A stretch of 21,397 nt of DNA. It comes from CAZMMV01 sp964567475. GTDB taxonomy: Bacteria > Bacillota > Clostridia > Tissierellales > Tissierellaceae. The DNA is taken from contig CAZMMV010000023.1 of NCBI GenBank assembly GCA_964567475.1, positions 1 through 21,397 on the forward strand. Direction: 5' to 3'. The notes below the pieces were generated by a model. The model had not been told where the DNA came from, did not search any database, and worked only from the letters and a program-made list of their open reading frames with translations. Position 1 is the first letter of the stretch, and the number at the start of each line of letters is the position of its first letter. This document shows positions 1 through 6,722 of the stretch, in pieces. The position numbers were made by a program, and so were the translations under genes.

Positions 1-560
1 TGTATTCTGCTTTAAAACATAAGGGAAAAAAGCTGTATGAATTAGCTAGGGAAGGTATAACTGTTGAAAGGCAAAGTAGAAAAATCAAGATATATGATTT
101 AGATATTTTAAAAATCCAGGAAAATAAAACAATTATTTTTAAAACTAATTGTTCTAGAGGGACTTATATTAGAACCTTGTGTAATGATATAGGAATGGAC
201 TTAGGTACATTTGGATATATGTCATATCTAATAAGAACAAGTACAGGACCATTTAAAATTGAAGATTCTTATAGTCTTGACTATATTGAAAGTTTAAATA
301 TTGAAGAAATTAACAAAATTCTTATTCCTATAGATAAGGCAGTAGTTCATCTTGAAAAGATAAACATTAAAGATATCTATTATTCTAGATTGATAAATGG
401 AGTAAAGCTTTCATCTGCAGACGCAATTATTGAACAAGATATTGTGTTTCAAGAAGATAAGATATTTAGAGTTTATTGTAAGAATGAGTTTATAGGTATA
501 GGGAGTATTATCAAAGATAAATCAGAATTATTAATAAAAATGAACAAAGTTTTAATATAA
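1..560 (+). CDS. truB: tRNA pseudouridine(55) synthase TruB, C-terminal part
   Basis: The gene enters from outside the window, so only the last 185 codons or so are present; the reading frame begins at base 3 with YSALKHKGKKLYE, and bases 1-2 (TG) probably end the ATG codon of the family's PMYSA motif. TruB converts U55 in the T-loop of most tRNAs to pseudouridine in the cytoplasm. The visible part holds the conserved SRGTYIRTL motif (about 60 codons in) and the LIRTSTGPF segment, followed by a C-terminal region that matches the usual TruB tail. The catalytic aspartate lies upstream of the window. An internal ATG at 177 opens a long frame but is not a real start, because the conserved family sequence continues upstream of it. 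ribF follows directly: its ribosome binding site overlaps the truB stop. The same gene order is found in many Firmicutes. Confidence 0.95.
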   Translation, partial: YSALKHKGKKLYELAREGITVERQSRKIKIYDLDILKIQENKTIIFKTNCSRGTYIRTLCNDIGMDLGTFGYMSYLIRTSTGPFKIEDSYSLDYIESLNIEEINKILIPIDKAVVHLEKINIKDIYYSRLINGVKLSSADAIIEQDIVFQEDKIFRVYCKNEFIGIGSIIKDKSELLIKMNKVLI

Positions 561-570
561 GGTGAGATAT

Positions 571-1485
571 ATGGAGATAATAGATTTATTAAATTACAAA
601 GAAATTAGATTTAATACTGGAATAGCACTAGGAAATTTTGATGGAATTCATTTAGGACATCAAAAACTAATAAGAAGTATGGTAGAGAAATCAAAAGAAA
701 ACAATCTTGTACCTTCTTTGTTATTGTTTAAAAGGCATACAAAGGCTATTATTAAATCACGAGAACCAGAACTTATAACAAATATAGATCAAAAGATAAA
801 TATTGCTAAAAATTTAGGTGTAGAGATTATTTATTTAATAGACTTTGATAATAATTTAATGAAATTAACAGGAGAAGAATTTATTTGTAATATAATTTTG
901 AAAAAGATAAATACTAAGCTTATAGTTGTTGGTTTTGATTATAAATTTGGACACAAAGCATCTGGAGACTCTGATTATTTAATAGAGTTAGGTAAAAAAT
1001 ATAATATTAAAGTAGAAGTTTTACCTGCCGTTTATGATGATAAAAAGGTGATTAGTAGTTCTAACATAAGAAAGCTAATAAGCTCAGGAAAAATAGAAGA
1101 GGTAACACATATTTTAGGCAGGGAATATTCAGTAATGGGAAAGGTTATTAATGGTGATAATAGAGGAACTAAACTAGGATTTCCTACTGCTAATATTGAG
1201 TTGTTAGATAATTATGTAATACCTAAAAATGGTGTATATATGACAAATACTATTATAGATAATAAAAAATATGTTTCTGCAACAAATATTGGATATAATC
1301 CTACATTTGATAATAAAAATCTTAAATTTGAAACCTACATATTAGATTTTAATGAGAATATATATGGGGAAATGATAGAAATTAAATTTATAGATTTTAT
1401 TAGGGATGATATTAAATTTAGTGATGTTAATAGTCTAATAAAACAGATGGAACTGGATATAGAATGGATTAAAAATAAAATTTGA
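571..1485 (+). CDS. ribF: Bifunctional riboflavin kinase / FAD synthetase RibF
   Basis: This cytoplasmic enzyme phosphorylates riboflavin to FMN and adenylates FMN to FAD. The 304-residue length is normal for the family. The N-terminal nucleotidyltransferase domain shows GNFDGIHLGH at residues 21-30 and the later SSSNIRKLI motif; the C-terminal kinase domain shows GDNRGTKLGFPTANIE with the PTAN flavin/ATP-binding motif. An upstream in-frame GTG at 562 lies inside the ribosome binding site AAGGTGAG (559-566), so the ATG at 571, four bases after it, is the better start, giving MEIIDLL. The ribosome binding site begins inside the truB stop codon, which indicates cotranscription and probably translational coupling. 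No flavin riboswitch is visible, as expected since the gene is embedded in a translation operon. Confidence 0.95.
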   Translation: MEIIDLLNYKEIRFNTGIALGNFDGIHLGHQKLIRSMVEKSKENNLVPSLLLFKRHTKAIIKSREPELITNIDQKINIAKNLGVEIIYLIDFDNNLMKLTGEEFICNIILKKINTKLIVVGFDYKFGHKASGDSDYLIELGKKYNIKVEVLPAVYDDKKVISSSNIRKLISSGKIEEVTHILGREYSVMGKVINGDNRGTKLGFPTANIELLDNYVIPKNGVYMTNTIIDNKKYVSATNIGYNPTFDNKNLKFETYILDFNENIYGEMIEIKFIDFIRDDIKFSDVNSLIKQMELDIEWIKNKI

Positions 1486-1506
1486 TATTTACAAACAGAC
1501 TTTGTT

Positions 1507-1522
1507 ATGTTAATATTAACAT
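1507..1522. repeat. 16-bp perfect palindrome before rpsO
   Basis: ATGTTAATATTAACAT is fully self-complementary. It starts about 20 bases after the ribF stop and lies about 85 bases upstream of rpsO. It is not followed by a T-run, so it is not an obvious terminator. It could be a protein-binding site or chance in AT-rich DNA; no function can be assigned. Confidence 0.4.
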
Positions 1523-1551
1523 GTACGATACCTTTAACTTTGTTTTGCGTT

Positions 1552-1578
1552 TCCTCGACGTATTACACAGTTGTAGGA
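1552..1578 (+). promoter_or_regulatory. Leader hairpin upstream of rpsO (possible S15 autoregulation site)
   Basis: In the leader of rpsO, TCCTCGAC (1552-1559) can pair with GTTG-T-AGGA (1570-1578), leaving a 10-base loop, one G-U pair and one bulged T. The hairpin ends about 17 bases upstream of the GGAGG ribosome binding site at 1596. This is the most GC-rich stretch of an otherwise AT-rich leader. S15 is known to repress its own synthesis through differing leader RNA structures in several bacteria, so a regulatory role is plausible. It is inferred from position and pairing only; no known S15 RNA class is recognised. Confidence 0.3.
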
Positions 1579-1608
1579 GTATATAATATAATTTTGGAGG
1601 TGTATTTA

Positions 1609-1875
1609 ATGTTAAGCAAAGAAACGAAAGAACAAGTTATTAATGAGTATAAATTACACGAAGGAGATACTGGTTCACCAGATGTGCAAATCGCAATTTT
1701 AACTCATAGAATTAATTCTGTAAATGAGCACTTAAAAGCACATAAAAAGGATCATCATTCAAGAAGAGGCTTATTAAAAATGGTTGGTCAAAGAAGAGGC
1801 CTTTTGAGATATTTAAAAAACAATGATATTGAAAGATATCGTTCTTTAATTGAAAAATTAGGCATTAGACGTTAA
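1609..1875 (+). CDS. rpsO: 30S ribosomal protein S15
   Basis: S15 is a primary 16S rRNA-binding protein that nucleates the platform of the small subunit. The 88-residue product starts MLSKETKEQVINEYKLHEGD and contains the hallmark GDTGSPDVQIAILT, HKKDHHSRRGLL and LIEKLGIRR segments across its full length. The frame is open upstream to 1507, but the added residues have no family match. The strong GGAGG at 1596-1600 sits correctly for the ATG at 1609. The 123-base gap after ribF holds a 16-bp palindrome and a leader hairpin, so rpsO may have its own promoter and autoregulatory leader. A GC-rich hairpin immediately follows the stop, before pnp, as in other bacteria where rpsO-pnp transcripts are processed. 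Confidence 0.97.
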   Translation: MLSKETKEQVINEYKLHEGDTGSPDVQIAILTHRINSVNEHLKAHKKDHHSRRGLLKMVGQRRGLLRYLKNNDIERYRSLIEKLGIRR

Positions 1876-1877
1876 TA

Positions 1878-1898
1878 AGAGCGGGGATATCCCGCTCT
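1878..1898 (+). terminator. rpsO-pnp intercistronic hairpin
   Basis: AGAGCGGG (1878-1885) pairs perfectly with CCCGCTCT (1891-1898) around a five-base loop, three bases after the rpsO stop. The downstream sequence (ATTGATTTATATT) lacks a solid T-run, so it may be a partial terminator, an mRNA 3'-end stabiliser or a processing site rather than a full stop. pnp lies 69 bases further on, with no strong promoter recognised between. Confidence 0.6.
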
Positions 1899-1966
1899 AT
1901 TGATTTATATTAGAGTTTATATTTTATTAAGGATATAATATAAATATAAACTTAAGGAGGTATTGC

Positions 1967-4069
1967 ATGGAAAAAAAATTCACATACAAATTAGCAAATG
2001 AAGATTTAATAATAACTACTGGAAAAGTAGCAGAACAAGCAGGAGGTGCTTGTTTAGTTCAATATGGTGATACTCTTGTATTAGCAACTGCAACTGGAGC
2101 TAAAACACCTAGAGAAGGTATGGATTTCTTCCCATTAAGTGTAAACTATGAAGAAAAGATGTATGCAGTTGGAAAAATACCTGGAGGCTTTATAAAAAGA
2201 GAAGGTAGACCTAGTGAAAAAGCTATATTAACATCAAGACTTATTGATAGACCTATTAGACCTTTGTTTCCAGATGGTTTTAGAAATGAAGTACAAGTTC
2301 TTATAACTGTATTATCTGTGGATCAAGATTATTCACCGGAAATCCTTGGCATGATAGGATCGTCAATAGCTTTATCTATATCTGATATTCCATTTGATGG
2401 ACCTACTGCTTCAGTAGCTGTTGGATTAATAGATGATAAATTTATTATCAATCCAAATTCTGAAGAGAAGAAAGAGTCGGAAATAGATTTAGTTGTATCT
2501 GGAACAAAGGATGCAATTATGATGGTTGAAGCTGGAGCAAAAGAAGTAGAAGAAAAAGTTATACTTGAAGGTATATTAACAGCTCATGAAGAAATAAAAA
2601 GATTATGTGTTTTTATAGAAGGAATAAAAGAAGAAATAGGAAAGCAAAAGATGGAGTTCGAAGTATTTCAATCAAATGAAGAAATAAAAGAAGAAATTAT
2701 AGAATATGGAAAAGATAAATTTACAAAAGCTATAAATACATTTGAAAAGCAAGAACGAATGGAAAATATTGATAATTTAAATGCAGAGATTATGGAAGTG
2801 TTTTTAGAAAAATATCCAGAATCAGAAAAAGATATAAGTACTACAATAGAAGGTATGTTAAAAGATGAAGTTAGAAGATTAATAGTAGAAGAAGGCATAA
2901 GACCTGATAATAGAAAAGTTGATGAAATAAGACCTATTAGCAGTGAAGTAGGACTATTACCTAGAGCTCATGGATCTGGACTATTTACTAGAGGACAGAC
3001 TCAAGTTTTAACTGTTGCAACATTAGGTGTAATGAGAGAAGCTCAAATTATAGATGGATTGGGAGAAGAAGAATCAAAAAGATATATTCATCAATATAAC
3101 TTCCCACCATACTCAGTAGGAGACACTAGACCAATGAGAGGTCCAGGAAGAAGAGAGATAGGTCATGGTGCCTTAGCATCGAAAGCCTTAGAGCCTGTAA
3201 TCCCTTCAGAAGAAGAATTTCCTTATACTATAAGACTTGTTTCAGAAGTTCTTAGTTCAAATGGCTCTTCATCTCAAGCAAGTGTATGTGGAAGTACTTT
3301 ATCATTATTAGATGCTGGAGTACCTATTAAAGCTCCTGTAGCTGGAATTGCAATGGGAATGATTAAAGAAAATGATAAAATAGCAATATTATCAGATATC
3401 CAAGGAATGGAAGATCATTTAGGAGACATGGATTTTAAAATTGCTGGAACAGAAAAAGGTATAACTGCTATTCAAATGGATATAAAGATTTCTGGAATTG
3501 GCAAGCCAATATTAGAAAAGGCACTTGAAAAAGCAAAAGTAGGAAGACTTCATATATTAGGTAAGATGTTAGAAGCTATTTCAACTCCTAGACAAAATGT
3601 ATCTACTTATGCACCTAAGATATATACTATGGAAGTAAATCCAGATAAGATAAGAGATATAATTGGACCTGGTGGAAAAGTTATAAACAAGATTATAGAT
3701 GAAACTGGGGTTAAAATAGATATAGAAGATGATGGAAAAGTATTTATTGCTGCTCTTACTTTTGAAGCTGGAGAAAAAGCTATTGATATAATAGAAAAGA
3801 TAGTTAAAGAAATAGAGGTAGGAGAAGTTTATTTAGGTAAAGTTACAAGGATAACTAACTTTGGCGCTTTTGTGGATATATTTAATGGCAAAGAAGGTTT
3901 AGTTCATATATCTAAGATAGCTAATGAAAGAATAAAAAAAGTAGAAGATGTATTATCTATTGGTGAAGAAGTTTTAGTAAAAGTAATTGAAATAGATAAT
4001 CAAGGAAGAATTAATCTTTCAAGAAAAGCTCTATTACCAGAAGAAGATAAGAAAGAAACAAATAAATAA
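1967..4069 (+). CDS. pnp: Polyribonucleotide nucleotidyltransferase (PNPase)
   Basis: PNPase degrades RNA 3' to 5' by phosphorolysis as a ring-shaped trimer and is part of the mRNA decay machinery together with RNase Y, which is encoded later in this window. The 700-residue product has the full domain order: first RNase PH domain (about 1-140), alpha-helical linker, second RNase PH domain (about 300-540), KH domain with GPGGK at 567-571, and S1 domain (about 620-690) with GKVTRITNFGAFVD. The catalytic GDMDFKIAGT is present with Asp487 and Asp489. The start is supported by AAGGAGG eight bases upstream. The acidic C-terminus is short. A strong terminator follows directly, so the truB-pnp unit ends here. 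Confidence 0.97.
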   Translation: MEKKFTYKLANEDLIITTGKVAEQAGGACLVQYGDTLVLATATGAKTPREGMDFFPLSVNYEEKMYAVGKIPGGFIKREGRPSEKAILTSRLIDRPIRPLFPDGFRNEVQVLITVLSVDQDYSPEILGMIGSSIALSISDIPFDGPTASVAVGLIDDKFIINPNSEEKKESEIDLVVSGTKDAIMMVEAGAKEVEEKVILEGILTAHEEIKRLCVFIEGIKEEIGKQKMEFEVFQSNEEIKEEIIEYGKDKFTKAINTFEKQERMENIDNLNAEIMEVFLEKYPESEKDISTTIEGMLKDEVRRLIVEEGIRPDNRKVDEIRPISSEVGLLPRAHGSGLFTRGQTQVLTVATLGVMREAQIIDGLGEEESKRYIHQYNFPPYSVGDTRPMRGPGRREIGHGALASKALEPVIPSEEEFPYTIRLVSEVLSSNGSSSQASVCGSTLSLLDAGVPIKAPVAGIAMGMIKENDKIAILSDIQGMEDHLGDMDFKIAGTEKGITAIQMDIKISGIGKPILEKALEKAKVGRLHILGKMLEAISTPRQNVSTYAPKIYTMEVNPDKIRDIIGPGGKVINKIIDETGVKIDIEDDGKVFIAALTFEAGEKAIDIIEKIVKEIEVGEVYLGKVTRITNFGAFVDIFNGKEGLVHISKIANERIKKVEDVLSIGEEVLVKVIEIDNQGRINLSRKALLPEEDKKETNK

Positions 4070-4082
4070 ATCATTTAAGAAT

Positions 4083-4109
4083 ACATGAACCAATTGGTTC
4101 ATGTTTTTA
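4083..4109 (+). terminator. Terminator after pnp
   Basis: ACATGAACC (4083-4091) and GGTTCATGT (4096-4104) form a perfect nine-base-pair stem with an AATT loop, continuing into TTTTAT. It sits 13 bases after the pnp stop and is a textbook intrinsic terminator. Confidence 0.88.
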
Positions 4110-4170
4110 TTTGTGTATAATCTCCAGTTCATCGAATATAAATATTATATAAAGAATTGGAGGGATTTAT

Positions 4171-4884
4171 ATGAAAATGTTTATTTTTAAGAAAAATACA
4201 CTTTATACTATTATTACTTTAATATTGATAGTTTTAATACTAATATCTTTAAAATTTATTTATAATAAAACTGAGGAAACCTTTAATCCTGATATTTTTT
4301 ATCAGGGAAATATAGATAAAAAAATTGTAGCTTTTGCATGCAATATTGACTGGGGGAATGAGTACATACCGAAGATGTTAGATATATTTGAAGATAAAGA
4401 TATAAAAATTACATATTTTGTAACTGGTAAATGGGCTGAAAAAAATAGTGATTTATTGAAAGAAATTTATGCGAAAAATCATGAAATAGGAAATCATGGC
4501 TATAAACATATTGATTATAATCAATTGAATTATGAAATGAATAAATCTGAAATTTTGAAAGCTGATAATATTATTAAAGAGATTTTAGACACTGATTTGA
4601 AGTACTTTGCACCTCCTTCAGGAGCTTATAATGACTCAACATTAAAAGCTTCAAAGGACTTAGGATATCAGCTTATAATGTGGAGTATAGATACAATAGA
4701 CTGGAGAGATGATAGTACAAAGGATGTAATAGTTAAAAGAATAAAAGATAAAATACATAATTCAGCAATCATTTTAATTCATCCTACAGAAGAAACAGTA
4801 AAAGCATTACCTGATATAATAGATTTCTTATTTGAAAACAACTACAAGGTTGGTAAAATAAGTGATATAATAGAAAACAAATAA
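4171..4884 (+). CDS. ylxY: YlxY-like polysaccharide deacetylase family protein (membrane-anchored, degenerate active site)
   Basis: The 237-residue protein has a short basic N-terminus, one hydrophobic segment (about residues 11-30) that should act as an uncleaved membrane anchor, and an extracytoplasmic NodB-type fold. Family motifs are recognisable: ACNIDWGNE (56-64) at the motif 1 position, NHGYKH (108-113) with the metal-binding His109 and His113, FAPPSGAY (146-153), DTIDW (174-178) and LIHP (202-205). In active enzymes motif 1 is TFDDG and motif 3 begins with Arg-Pro-Pro. Here the first Asp is Ile59 and the Arg is Ala147, so a classical deacetylase reaction is doubtful although a metal site may remain. 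Its position directly after pnp matches ylxY of Bacillus, where the neighbouring genes include sporulation functions. The symbol is given by synteny and motif pattern. It has a good GGAGGG ribosome binding site. Confidence 0.8.
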   Translation: MKMFIFKKNTLYTIITLILIVLILISLKFIYNKTEETFNPDIFYQGNIDKKIVAFACNIDWGNEYIPKMLDIFEDKDIKITYFVTGKWAEKNSDLLKEIYAKNHEIGNHGYKHIDYNQLNYEMNKSEILKADNIIKEILDTDLKYFAPPSGAYNDSTLKASKDLGYQLIMWSIDTIDWRDDSTKDVIVKRIKDKIHNSAIILIHPTEETVKALPDIIDFLFENNYKVGKISDIIENK

Positions 4885-4909
4885 AATACATACAAAAAGG
4901 ATGAGATTT

Positions 4910-5344
4910 ATGGAAGAGATTAAGATTAAATATTTAAGTGAAAAAATAGAAAAATTAAGGTATATTGATGGAAAAAGTGATTGGATTGATTTAAGAGCAG
5001 CTGAAAATGTAGTAATGAAGAAAGGTGAATTTAAATTAATTTCTCTAGGAGTTGCTATGGAATTACCAAAAGGCTATGAAGCCCATGTAGTTCCTAGAAG
5101 TAGCACATATAAAAATTTTAGTATTATTCAGGCCAATCATTGCGGCATTATAGATGAAAGTTACTGTTCGAATGAAGATGTTTGGAAATTTCCTGCAATA
5201 GCAATGGAGGATACTAAAATAAATATTAATGATAGAATTTGCCAATTTCGAATTATTGAACATCAACCAAGAATTAGCTTTATGGAAGTAGACGATTTAG
5301 CCAACGAGGTAAGAGGTGGATTTGGTAGTACAGGTATAAAATAG
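4910..5344 (+). CDS. dut: dUTP diphosphatase (trimeric dUTPase)
   Basis: dUTPase hydrolyses dUTP to dUMP and pyrophosphate, keeping uracil out of DNA and supplying dUMP for dTMP synthesis. The 144-residue protein shows the five motifs of the trimeric family in order: WIDLRAAENV, PRSSTYKNF, GIIDESY, DRICQFRI and the C-terminal P-loop-like RGGFGSTG. The insert CSNEDVWKFPAIAM after motif 3 is typical of the clostridial type. The ATG at 4901 directly abuts the AAAAAGG of the ribosome binding site, whereas the ATG at 4910 has GGATGAG at a workable distance, so MEEIKIKYLS is preferred. It follows the ylxY-like gene by 25 bases, probably in one transcript, and a terminator-like hairpin follows. Confidence 0.93.
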   Translation: MEEIKIKYLSEKIEKLRYIDGKSDWIDLRAAENVVMKKGEFKLISLGVAMELPKGYEAHVVPRSSTYKNFSIIQANHCGIIDESYCSNEDVWKFPAIAMEDTKININDRICQFRIIEHQPRISFMEVDDLANEVRGGFGSTGIK

Positions 5345-5370
5345 TTAGTAGAATTTTTAATAGTCTAGTA

Positions 5371-5418
5371 TTAAAAGGTCTGGCCAAAGATTATTTTGGA
5401 CTAGACCTTTTAATTTTC
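5371..5418 (+). terminator. Terminator after dut
   Basis: TTAAAAGGTCT (5371-5381) pairs with AGACCTTTTAA (5403-5413); GGCCAAA and TTTGG inside can extend the stem imperfectly. It is followed by TTTTC and begins 27 bases after the dut stop. Confidence 0.75.
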
Positions 5419-5435
5419 AAATAATGTCTTAAAAG

Positions 5436-5477
5436 AATTATGATAAGATTTATATCATAATAAATCTTATCATAATT
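5436..5477. repeat. 18-bp perfect inverted repeat between dut and ylmC
   Basis: AATTATGATAAGATTTAT (5436-5453) is the exact reverse complement of 5460-5477, with the six-base loop ATCATA. It is separate from the dut terminator and ends 66 bases before the ylmC start. There is no T-run on either side, so it is not a standard terminator. It may be a transcript stabiliser, a binding site or a second weak terminator. Confidence 0.7.
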
Positions 5478-5543
5478 GATAATTCATATATTTTACATTT
5501 TTCTCATATTGTTAATATATAAAGAATAATAGGAGGAAACTAT

Positions 5544-5789
5544 ATGAATTTAATGGAACTTGGCAATAAAGAAATAGTGAATTTAAATAATGGAGAAAGA
5601 TTAGGATTAATAGCTGATAGTGATATTATTATTGATGAGGAAACTGGTAAAATAATTAGTATATTGATTCCTAATAGAAAATTTAGTATGAAGATTTTAG
5701 GTCTTGAAAATCATGGAATAGAAATTCCTTGGGATTCAATTAGAAAAATTGGATATGACATGATTATTATTGAATCGGAGACAATATAA
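5544..5789 (+). CDS. YlmC/YmxH family PRC-barrel sporulation protein
   Basis: The 81-residue protein carries the PRC-barrel-like pattern seen in the YlmC/YmxH family: MELGNKEIVNLNNGERLG, then a short acidic turn (DEETGK), a strand with LIPNRK, and the terminal segment GIEIPWDSIRKIGYDMIII. Proteins of this family are annotated as sporulation proteins in Firmicutes, but their molecular role is not established. The AGGAGG at 5532-5537 supports the ATG. The gene lies between a long hairpin upstream and another whose stem contains its stop codon, so it may be transcribed on its own. In Bacillus, ymxH occupies the equivalent place between the pnp region and spoIIIE. Confidence 0.85.
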   Translation: MNLMELGNKEIVNLNNGERLGLIADSDIIIDEETGKIISILIPNRKFSMKILGLENHGIEIPWDSIRKIGYDMIIIESETI

Positions 5790-5831
5790 TATACAGGTCT
5801 AAATATACTTTTTAGCCCTGTATATTATATT
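5783..5831 (+). terminator. Hairpin overlapping the ylmC/ymxH stop codon
   Basis: AATATAATATACAGG (5783-5797) is perfectly complementary to 5817-5831, with a 19-base loop. The stop codon of the PRC-barrel gene (5787-5789) lies inside the left arm. The T-run after it is poor, so terminator activity is uncertain. Confidence 0.5.
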
Positions 5832-5889
5832 GCTGTAAGTAAATGCTATAGTTATAAAACATTTTATAATTATAGGAGGTAAGAAACCA

Positions 5890-6564
5890 ATGGATAAAAT
5901 AAATGATGAAAAAAAAGATGATATTGATAATATTAAAGAAATGGGAATTGGTAATATTCCAAAGTTAAAAAACAATATTCAATATATCTCAATAATAGGA
6001 GAAATAGAAGGTCATTCTATTGCTTCTGATGGCAAAAAAGCTACTAAATATGAACACATTATTCCTTTGTTAATTGCTGCTCAGGAAGATCCTAAAATAG
6101 AGGGTGTATTTATTATATTAAATACTGTAGGAGGAGATGTTGAGGCTGGTTTAGCTTTGTCAGAGTTAATCAATTCTATTGATAAACCAACAGTATCACT
6201 AGTATTGGGAGGAGGACATAGTATAGGTGTGCCTTTAGCTACTTCTACTGATTATTCTTTTATAGTTCCTACAGCTACTATGACTATTCACCCTATAAGA
6301 ACTACTGGATTAGTAATTGGAGTTCCACAAACATTTAGGTACTTTCAAAAAATGCAACAAAGAATAATAGATTTTATAGTTAGAACTTCTAGTATTGCTA
6401 GGGAATCGATTATGGAATTAATGTATTCTACAGATGAAATAGCAAACGATGTTGGAACAATATTAGTAGGTATTGAAGCGGTAGATTATAAAATAATAAA
6501 TGAAGTAGGAGGATTTTCAAAAGCTATAAAGAAACTTAAAGATATGATCAATGATAAAAAATAG
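5890..6564 (+). CDS. tepA: TepA/ClpP-like serine protease
   Basis: The 224-residue protein belongs to the ClpP/crotonase-fold serine proteases, subgroup TepA (translocation-enhancing protein). The nucleophile is Ser111 in GGGHSIGVPLA and the catalytic His is His134 in MTIHPIRTTG, a spacing close to that of ClpP. The core GVFIILNTVGGDVEAGLALSE is typical. There is no signal peptide and a charged N-terminal extension of about 30 residues, so it is cytoplasmic. In Bacillus, TepA has been linked to export of secreted proteins and degradation of small acid-soluble spore proteins; which applies here cannot be told. It lies directly upstream of ftsK/spoIIIE, as in Bacillus. AGGAGG precedes the ATG. 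Confidence 0.88.
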   Translation: MDKINDEKKDDIDNIKEMGIGNIPKLKNNIQYISIIGEIEGHSIASDGKKATKYEHIIPLLIAAQEDPKIEGVFIILNTVGGDVEAGLALSELINSIDKPTVSLVLGGGHSIGVPLATSTDYSFIVPTATMTIHPIRTTGLVIGVPQTFRYFQKMQQRIIDFIVRTSSIARESIMELMYSTDEIANDVGTILVGIEAVDYKIINEVGGFSKAIKKLKDMINDKK

Positions 6565-6584
6565 ATTAGATAGTGAAGTTATGA

Positions 6585-6590
6585 TATAAT
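6585..6590 (+). promoter_or_regulatory. Candidate -10 element upstream of ftsK
   Basis: TATAAT lies 21 bases after the tepA stop in ATGATATAATAATCAC. A matching -35 is not clear (TAGTGAAG lies upstream), so this is a weak call. It would place the two overlapping hairpins in the 5' leader of ftsK. Confidence 0.35.
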
Positions 6591-6621
6591 AATCACAGTA
6601 GATTCTTTAAAGGGGGCTATA

Positions 6622-6699
6622 AAATTATCTTTTGAAATAACTATTTTATGATTTCAAAAGATAATTTATAATATTTAATAATTAAATATTATAAATTAT
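6622..6699 (+). promoter_or_regulatory. Two overlapping, mutually exclusive leader hairpins before ftsK
   Basis: Hairpin 1 pairs AAATTATCTTTTGAAAT (6622-6638) perfectly with 6651-6667 (17 bp, 12-base loop). Hairpin 2 pairs ATAATTTATAATATTTAA (6661-6678) perfectly with 6682-6699 (18 bp, three-base loop). The segment ATAATTT (6661-6667) belongs to both, so the two cannot form fully at the same time. Hairpin 2 ends 11 bases before the GGAGTGAG ribosome binding site of ftsK. The layout resembles an attenuator or antiterminator switch, but no ligand-binding domain or leader peptide was recognised. Confidence 0.55.
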
Positions 6700-6722
6700 T
6701 ATAAAGAATTGGAGTGAGTTTA

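Noticed and set aside
561..570. Flavin riboswitch upstream of ribF
   Set aside because: There are only 10 bases between truB and ribF and no FMN aptamer sequence is seen.
1507..1608. N-terminal extension of S15
   Set aside because: No family match; a strong GGAGG directs initiation to the ATG at 1609.
4087..4100. GAAC...GTTC after pnp as a LexA box
   Set aside because: The spacer is six bases instead of four, and the sequence is the stem of an intrinsic terminator.
5486..5521. Sporulation sigma-factor promoter before ylmC/ymxH
   Set aside because: CATATTGT and TTTACA-like elements are present, but the match to sigma-E, sigma-G or vegetative consensus is too weak in AT-rich DNA to call.
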